Assembly: GCA_024509875.1 (NCBI GenBank)
Contig: JAMPIV010017823.1
Location: forward strand, 233,501-297,500
From: Oreohelix idahoensis
Taxonomy: Eukaryota; Mollusca; Gastropoda; Stylommatophora; Oreohelicidae
DNA: 64,000 nt
Direction of reading: 5' to 3'
Notes under the pieces: generated by a model
Database searches by the model: none
The model's input: the letters and a program-made list of their open reading frames with translations, nothing else
What the model was told of the DNA's origin: nothing
Position numbers and translations under genes: made by a program
In this document: piece after piece, positions 61,079-64,000 of the stretch
Layout: each line of letters starts with the position of its first letter
How positions within the stretch are numbered: the stretch's first letter is position 1

Positions 61079-62767
61079 TTATTCAGTCGCTGTTCGAGCT
61101 CTCTTTGCTTGCTTCTTGTAGTCAATCGATGAGGTGTCTCTTGTCACAGTCCAACAGTAATCAGCAAGCATTGAAGGGCTCCAATTGCCTTGATACCTTG
61201 TCTCCATAGCAGCAATGTCCTGGTGAAATCGTTCACCATGCTCATCACTGACCGCTCCACAGTTTGACGTAAAGAAATCCAGATGAGAATCCAGAAAATG
61301 AATTTTCAAAGACATGTTGCAGCCAAGACTCTTATACTTCAGAAGGAGATTTTCTACAATTTCATTGTAATTATCAGATCTGTTGTTTCCAAGAAAATTG
61401 TCCACCACTGACTTAAATGCTAGCCATGCTGCTTTTTCCTTGTCATACAACACGCAAAGAAACTCGTCATCATGAAGAAGTTTTTGAATTTGCGGACCAA
61501 CAAATACTCCCTCTCTTATTTTAGCTTCACTCAGTCTTGGAAATTTTCTGATGAGGTATTTGAAAGCCTCATCTGTTTTCTCCATTGCCTTGACAAAGTT
61601 TTTCATGAGACCCAGCTTAATGTGCAAGGGTGGCAACAAAATCTTGCTGGTGTCGACAAATGCTGGGTTCTCAACGTTCTTACTGCCAGGCTGCAATGAC
61701 TGCCTGATTGGCCAATGTCTTCTGATGTAATGGTCACTTCGTGCATGGCTATCCCACTCACAGAGAAAGCAACAGCACTTGGTGTATCCATCCTGTAGTC
61801 CAAGCAAAAGAGCGACCACTTTTAAGTCACCGCAAAGTGACCAATGATGATGATCGTAGTTTATACACTTCAAAAGCTGCTTAATGTTTTCATAAGTTTC
61901 TTTCATATGAACTGCGTGACCAACTGGAATTGATGGTAACACATTACCATTATTCAACAAAACAGCTTTAAGACTCTTCTTGGATGAATCAATGAAAAGC
62001 CTCCACTCTTCCGGTATGTAATTGATTTTGAGGGCTGCCATTAAACCAGAAATGTTGTGGCACGCAGAAAGGTCACCCTCTTTGAAAAAGAATGTAATAA
62101 GCGGCTTCTGGCGGTTCCTATACACAGAAATTGTAACATCTTCTGCCAGGAGATTCCACTGTTGCAATCTGGAACCCAAAAGCTCCTCCTTGTTCTTCGG
62201 TAAATTCAGATCTCTTACAAGATCATTCAGTTCACCTTGGGTTATTAAGTGTGGTTTAGTGGATGTAGTTTGCTCAAAATCTGGGTCACTTGAGGTTGAT
62301 GGTTCGGGACCACCAATGTCCTCTTCTTCATCAGTGGAAGCAGCTGAAAATGATTCGGGCACTTTGGGAACTGGTAGGTCATCGTCATGTGGTACCGAAC
62401 ATATTGCAGAGGGGATGTTTGGATATTCCAGAGTCCATTTTTTCTTCTTTGATATGCCTTTCCCAATTGGAGGGACAATGCAAAAGTAACAGTTGTTGAG
62501 ATGATCAGTGGGCTCTCTCCAAATCATTGGGACTGCAAAAGGCATAGCTTGCCTTTTGCCAGTCAACCACAGTTTAAGATGTGATGCACATGTATTGCAG
62601 CATATGTGTGGCGCCCAGCTCTTATCTTGATCTCCTATTCTGCAGCCAAAATACAAACTGTACGCCTTCTTAATCACTTTAGTTATATTTCGTTTTTGTG
62701 ATACAAATGTCACCTCACCACATATATAACAGAAATTATTAGCACTGTTCACATATGTCCTAGGCAT
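61079..62767 (-). CDS. Putative D-D-E transposase of transposon 2 (562 aa)
   Basis: Single-exon frame from ATG 62767. Layout as in the 51134 protein: zinc cluster C13/C16/C57/C60, CYFC at 93-96, acidic Ser-rich linker (140-170), then LFIDSSKKSLKAVLL (D260), CGDLKVVALLLG (D314), CCFLCEWD (C333xxC336), LPPLHIKLGLMKNFVKA, VSDEHGERFHQDI (E509/E512, H510x4H515), MLADYCW and a basic tail (KKQAKRAR). The spacing of the candidate catalytic residues (54 between the Asps, about 195 to the Glu) matches the first protein exactly. Both are uninterrupted despite roughly 40% divergence, which suggests selection on the ORF or recent arrival of each lineage. Activity cannot be judged from sequence alone. Confidence 0.8.
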   Translation of the reverse strand: MPRTYVNSANNFCYICGEVTFVSQKRNITKVIKKAYSLYFGCRIGDQDKSWAPHICCNTCASHLKLWLTGKRQAMPFAVPMIWREPTDHLNNCYFCIVPPIGKGISKKKKWTLEYPNIPSAICSVPHDDDLPVPKVPESFSAASTDEEEDIGGPEPSTSSDPDFEQTTSTKPHLITQGELNDLVRDLNLPKNKEELLGSRLQQWNLLAEDVTISVYRNRQKPLITFFFKEGDLSACHNISGLMAALKINYIPEEWRLFIDSSKKSLKAVLLNNGNVLPSIPVGHAVHMKETYENIKQLLKCINYDHHHWSLCGDLKVVALLLGLQDGYTKCCCFLCEWDSHARSDHYIRRHWPIRQSLQPGSKNVENPAFVDTSKILLPPLHIKLGLMKNFVKAMEKTDEAFKYLIRKFPRLSEAKIREGVFVGPQIQKLLHDDEFLCVLYDKEKAAWLAFKSVVDNFLGNNRSDNYNEIVENLLLKYKSLGCNMSLKIHFLDSHLDFFTSNCGAVSDEHGERFHQDIAAMETRYQGNWSPSMLADYCWTVTRDTSSIDYKKQAKRARTATE

Positions 62768-63109
62768 TTCTAACTACAATACTTTTGATAAGGAGAAATG
62801 CACTAACTAATGGCAAAATTTTATCAGAGATAAGATATTTATACACAAAGGTGATGTAATCATAGGTAGGATTGCATCATCAACTTCTGGTTACATTTTT
62901 ATTGGTCATTAGAAAAAATTATGCAATCACCCACAACAGTTGTGTCATATATATAAATTGACCGTAATTAAATAAACTATTAGCATATATCTTGAAAACT
63001 AAAGCCAATCAACATTTTTTTATGTCATTTAGTTTTCAGCACACCAAAATTAGTTAAGATCAGCTATTTTCATTTCTGGTACATTTTGGTTGTTGACTAG
63101 TGAATTATC

Positions 63110-63770
63110 AACACCCTTCTGCTCCCCATGGTATGGAGCATAGGCCTTCAATAAACTTAGGCTAAGTCTTCCTGACCTTTGGCAGATATGTCTTCTTCAT
63201 CCCCTTCACGTCTGTCTGCAGTTCTCTTCTCCGTGCGTTCCTTGGTCTCCCTGGACCACTTTTACTCTGGGAATCCTTAACTAGAACTGCCTGATAAAGC
63301 TATCAACAAAGTTTTTCTCAATTGTGTCCTATCCATCTCCAGCATTGTCTCCTCATCTCTTGTTTCACTGGCACTTGTCTGGTTCTTGTCTGGTTCATGT
63401 CTGGTTCTTGTCTGGTTCATGTCTGGTTCTTGTCCGGTTCATGTCTCATTCATGTCTGGTTCTTGTCCGGTTCATGTCTCGTTCTTGTCTGGTTCTTGTC
63501 CGGTTCATGTCTCGTTCATGTCTGGTTCTTGTCCGGTTCATGTCCAGTTCATGTCTGGTTCTTGTCATCAGTTCCACATTAATGATCTTGTCATGCCACT
63601 TCAATCCTTCTATTCTATGCAAGCACACAGTTATGAAAGTCTGTAGCTTTTTGGTTATATTTTTTTTATTCTCCATGTTTCAGATCCATACACTAGGAGT
63701 GGACATTTGAATTGAAAATTCTGATTTTTGTGTTAAACATGACTTCTTTTGATCTCAGTATATTTAGTAC
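63110..63770 (-). mobile_element. LINE-A fragment with 11-bp tandem array
   Basis: Minus-strand LINE-A from ggtatggagcataggccttc (plus strand) onward. At 63378-63567 about 17 units of 11 bp (tctggttcttg, tctggttcatg, tccggttcatg) expand the segment that encodes TRTRQ in other copies. Confidence 0.88.
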
Positions 63771-64000
63771 AGATGGGGCAAGTCTTTTTTTTTTTAAATA
63801 TTTCTAAATATAATTTAAATCTCCATTTTCTTCAATGTCTTTGAACATGAAGCTTTTCCTAAACTCATTTCTTGCTCATAAATTTTTCTTGAATTTTAAT
63901 TATCATATCAGTGATGCAATCAGCAATAGAAATAGTCACAAACCAGTCTGTCTCACACAGACGTGAGCATCATGCAGCTAGATTGATTTTACTTTGTTTT
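63771..64000. other. AT-rich end of window
   Basis: Nothing recognised. Confidence 0.5.

Larger units (their letters stand above)
60520..63102 (-). mobile_element. DNA transposon 2 (CACTAG ends)
   Basis: Left end CACTAGTCAACAA, right end inward CACTAGTCAACAA. Imperfect similarity continues for about 105 bp per side, including tgtaccagaaat, tgctg and attggct blocks. The target duplication is not clean (left ATTA, right AATTA). It holds one intact minus-strand ORF (61079-62767) and a later SINE (60729-60935) outside the ORF. It is homologous to transposon 1 in ORF and layout. Confidence 0.85.

Overview
This is eukaryotic nuclear DNA: genes are split by GT-AG introns, the sequence is AT-rich, and it is crowded with LINEs, tRNA-derived SINEs, LTRs, DNA transposons and minisatellites. 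The one host gene I recognise is a protostome-like ESRP/fusilli RNA-binding splicing regulator, so an invertebrate (mollusc, annelid or arthropod grade) is likely. I cannot name the species.

Layout. 1-5356: minisatellite, a decayed minus-strand gene fragment (1881-3010), AT-rich DNA and an inverted/direct repeat cluster with tRNA-like promoter boxes (4400-5185). 5357-47667 (+): the 3' eight exons of ESRP, reconstructed with phases that agree at every junction; they give 531 residues with four RRMs and a stop. The N-terminal exons lie before the window or were not recognised. Introns of 2 to 10 kb carry nearly all the repeats. 47668-50160: 3' flank or UTR with a SINE and a 26-bp minisatellite. 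50940-53121 and 60520-63102: two related DNA transposons, each with an intact minus-strand ORF (563 and 562 aa), imperfect inverted termini of about 100 bp starting CACTG/CACTAG, and in the first a TTA target duplication. 53125-60519: LINE and SINE insertions, a piggyBac-type MITE and degenerate tandem repeats. 63103-64000: a LINE end.

Repeat families named here for convenience. LINE-A: non-LTR element whose RT C-terminal region reads [18 protein letters not shown]: non-LTR element with RT motif FADD and an (AAGT)n 3' tail. LINE-C: RNase-H-bearing LINE. LINE-D: LINE ending [21 protein letters not shown]. Family M: about 230 bp with an ATGATG tail. Family Q: about 640 bp with a CAACAA tail. 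SINEs S1 to S5.

Main points for follow-up. (1) Two intact, diverged members of a CACTG/CACTAG-ended DNA transposon family with a candidate D-D-E transposase. (2) A fossil duplicate of ESRP exon 2 in the preceding intron, split by an insertion ending in a LINE-A tail. (3) Tandem arrays that repeatedly nucleate inside or at the edges of transposable elements, including an array of about 6.7 kb in an ESRP intron whose 44-bp unit is a LINE-A segment and resembles a 3' splice site. (4) A graded series of LINE-B insertions with target duplications, down to 42 bp.
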